From Chloroflexota bacterium (GTDB lineage: Bacteria > Chloroflexota > Anaerolineae > Thermoflexales > Thermoflexaceae): a stretch of 5,027 nt of DNA. The stretch lies in NCBI GenBank assembly GCA_030550075.1, contig JAUQQB010000242.1, forward strand, positions 1-5,027, given 5' to 3'. A program made the translations under genes and the position numbers. The notes beneath the pieces were generated by a model, which searched no databases, had not been told where the DNA came from, and worked only from the letters and a program-made list of their open reading frames with translations. Shown here one piece after another: positions 4,658-5,027 of the stretch (its first letter is position 1; each line of letters starts with the position of its first letter).

Positions 4658-5027
4658 GAACTCGTCTCAAAACTCCCGATGTGTCAGGATATTCTCCCGA
4701 ATCCTTTCTTGGGGAGGGGAAGAGGATGGAACGGAAGGAGCTCACCGACGAACCATGGGCCTGGATCGAGCCCCTGTTGCCCCCGAAAGCCCGGACGGGA
4801 AGGCCCCGAGCCGATGACCGCAAGACGCTGAACGGGATTCTGTATGTCCTGACGACGGGATGCCGATGGATGGATAGGCCGAAAGCGTACGGTTCATACC
4901 AGACGGCCTGGCGGAGGCGGAAGGAATAGGAAGCCCTGGGGGTGTGGGAGAGGATCTGGAGGCGCCTGATCGATATCGGATACCGCGAGGGTCGGCTCTC
5001 GTTGGAGGCGGTGGGGATCGATGCGAC
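4658..5027 (+). mobile_element. IS5-type insertion sequence, left part
   Basis: The left boundary is placed at 4658 because homology between the two paralogous leaders breaks there and new sequence beginning GAACTCGTCTCAAAAC starts, which looks like a terminal inverted repeat. The transposase start lies about 70 bp inside. The right end, second inverted repeat and target duplication are beyond the window, so neither the boundary nor the TIR can be confirmed here. Confidence 0.7.
4726..5027 (+). pseudogene. IS5-family transposase, amber-interrupted and cut by window edge
   Basis: Residues 1-67 show the conserved N-terminus of IS5-type transposases: LTDEPWAWIEPLLPP (6-20), TGRPRADDRKTLNGILYVL (24-42) and TTGCRWMD (43-50), then a Tyr-Gly-Ser-Tyr segment and WRRRKE. 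A TAG at 4927-4929 interrupts the frame, which continues open afterwards as EALGVWERIWRRLIDIGY and on to GID at the window end. Relatives usually have Trp at the stop position (RRW-E-x-x-G-V-W), so TGG to TAG is a one-base change. The last Asp (5020-5022) would be the first of the catalytic DDE triad, so the 67-residue product alone cannot transpose. The start at 4726 follows GGGGAGGGGAAGAGG; the GTG at 4681 is too close to the element end. The same frame continues, so this is not the ORFA/ORFB frameshift type. Confidence 0.85.

Noticed and set aside
4681..4725. GTG start for the transposase, 15 codons longer
   Set aside because: The ATG at 4726 has a strong purine-rich ribosome site and gives the usual IS5 N-terminus.
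1..5027. tRNA, rRNA or CRISPR array
   Set aside because: No cloverleaf with a TTCGA arm, no conserved rRNA blocks and no regularly spaced repeats were seen on either strand.

Overview
This is a GC-rich bacterial window. Its Shine-Dalgarno sites are of the GGAGGTG type, its genes are tightly packed, and it carries a short inverted-repeat element and an insertion sequence. Composition and protein style would suit a thermophilic Chloroflexota-like bacterium, but that is only an impression; nothing here fixes the taxonomy.

Layout. Bases 1-34 are the end of a repeated mobile element that lies mostly off the left edge. A complete aroB gene (3-dehydroquinate synthase, shikimate pathway) follows on the + strand at 62-1186. 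The gene-poor stretch 1187-1632 holds a hairpin terminator, a degenerate inverted repeat, and an intact 180-bp MITE-like element (1431-1610). That element has 16-bp terminal inverted repeats, 7-bp target duplications and two very strong internal hairpins. The same terminal repeat is present upstream of aroB, so aroB is bracketed by ends of one element family.

Bases 1633-4632 are a minus-strand block, read from right to left. It starts with a small secreted protein (4632-4228). Next is its tandem paralogue (4128-3562), whose C-terminal part continues in another frame (3671-3396) as a two-motif beta/gamma-crystallin domain with two textbook calcium-binding signatures. An ECF-type sigma factor follows (3386-2838). 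Last is a single-pass membrane protein overlapping it by ATGA (2841-1633), which fits its anti-sigma factor. Close spacing suggests that the crystallin, sigma and anti-sigma genes form one transcription unit: a secreted, probably calcium-binding protein made together with a transmembrane signalling pair.

Two recent lesions appear in the right half. A one-base frameshift, confined to about 15 bp, separates the secreted N-terminal domain from its crystallin domain. An IS5-type element inserted at about 4658, directly upstream of the first secreted gene, and replaced its promoter region; its transposase carries an in-frame amber codon where a Trp is expected. The window ends inside this element, at the first expected catalytic Asp.

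The main point of interest is the linkage of secreted crystallin-type proteins to an ECF sigma/anti-sigma pair. That the parts act together is inferred from gene order, not shown.
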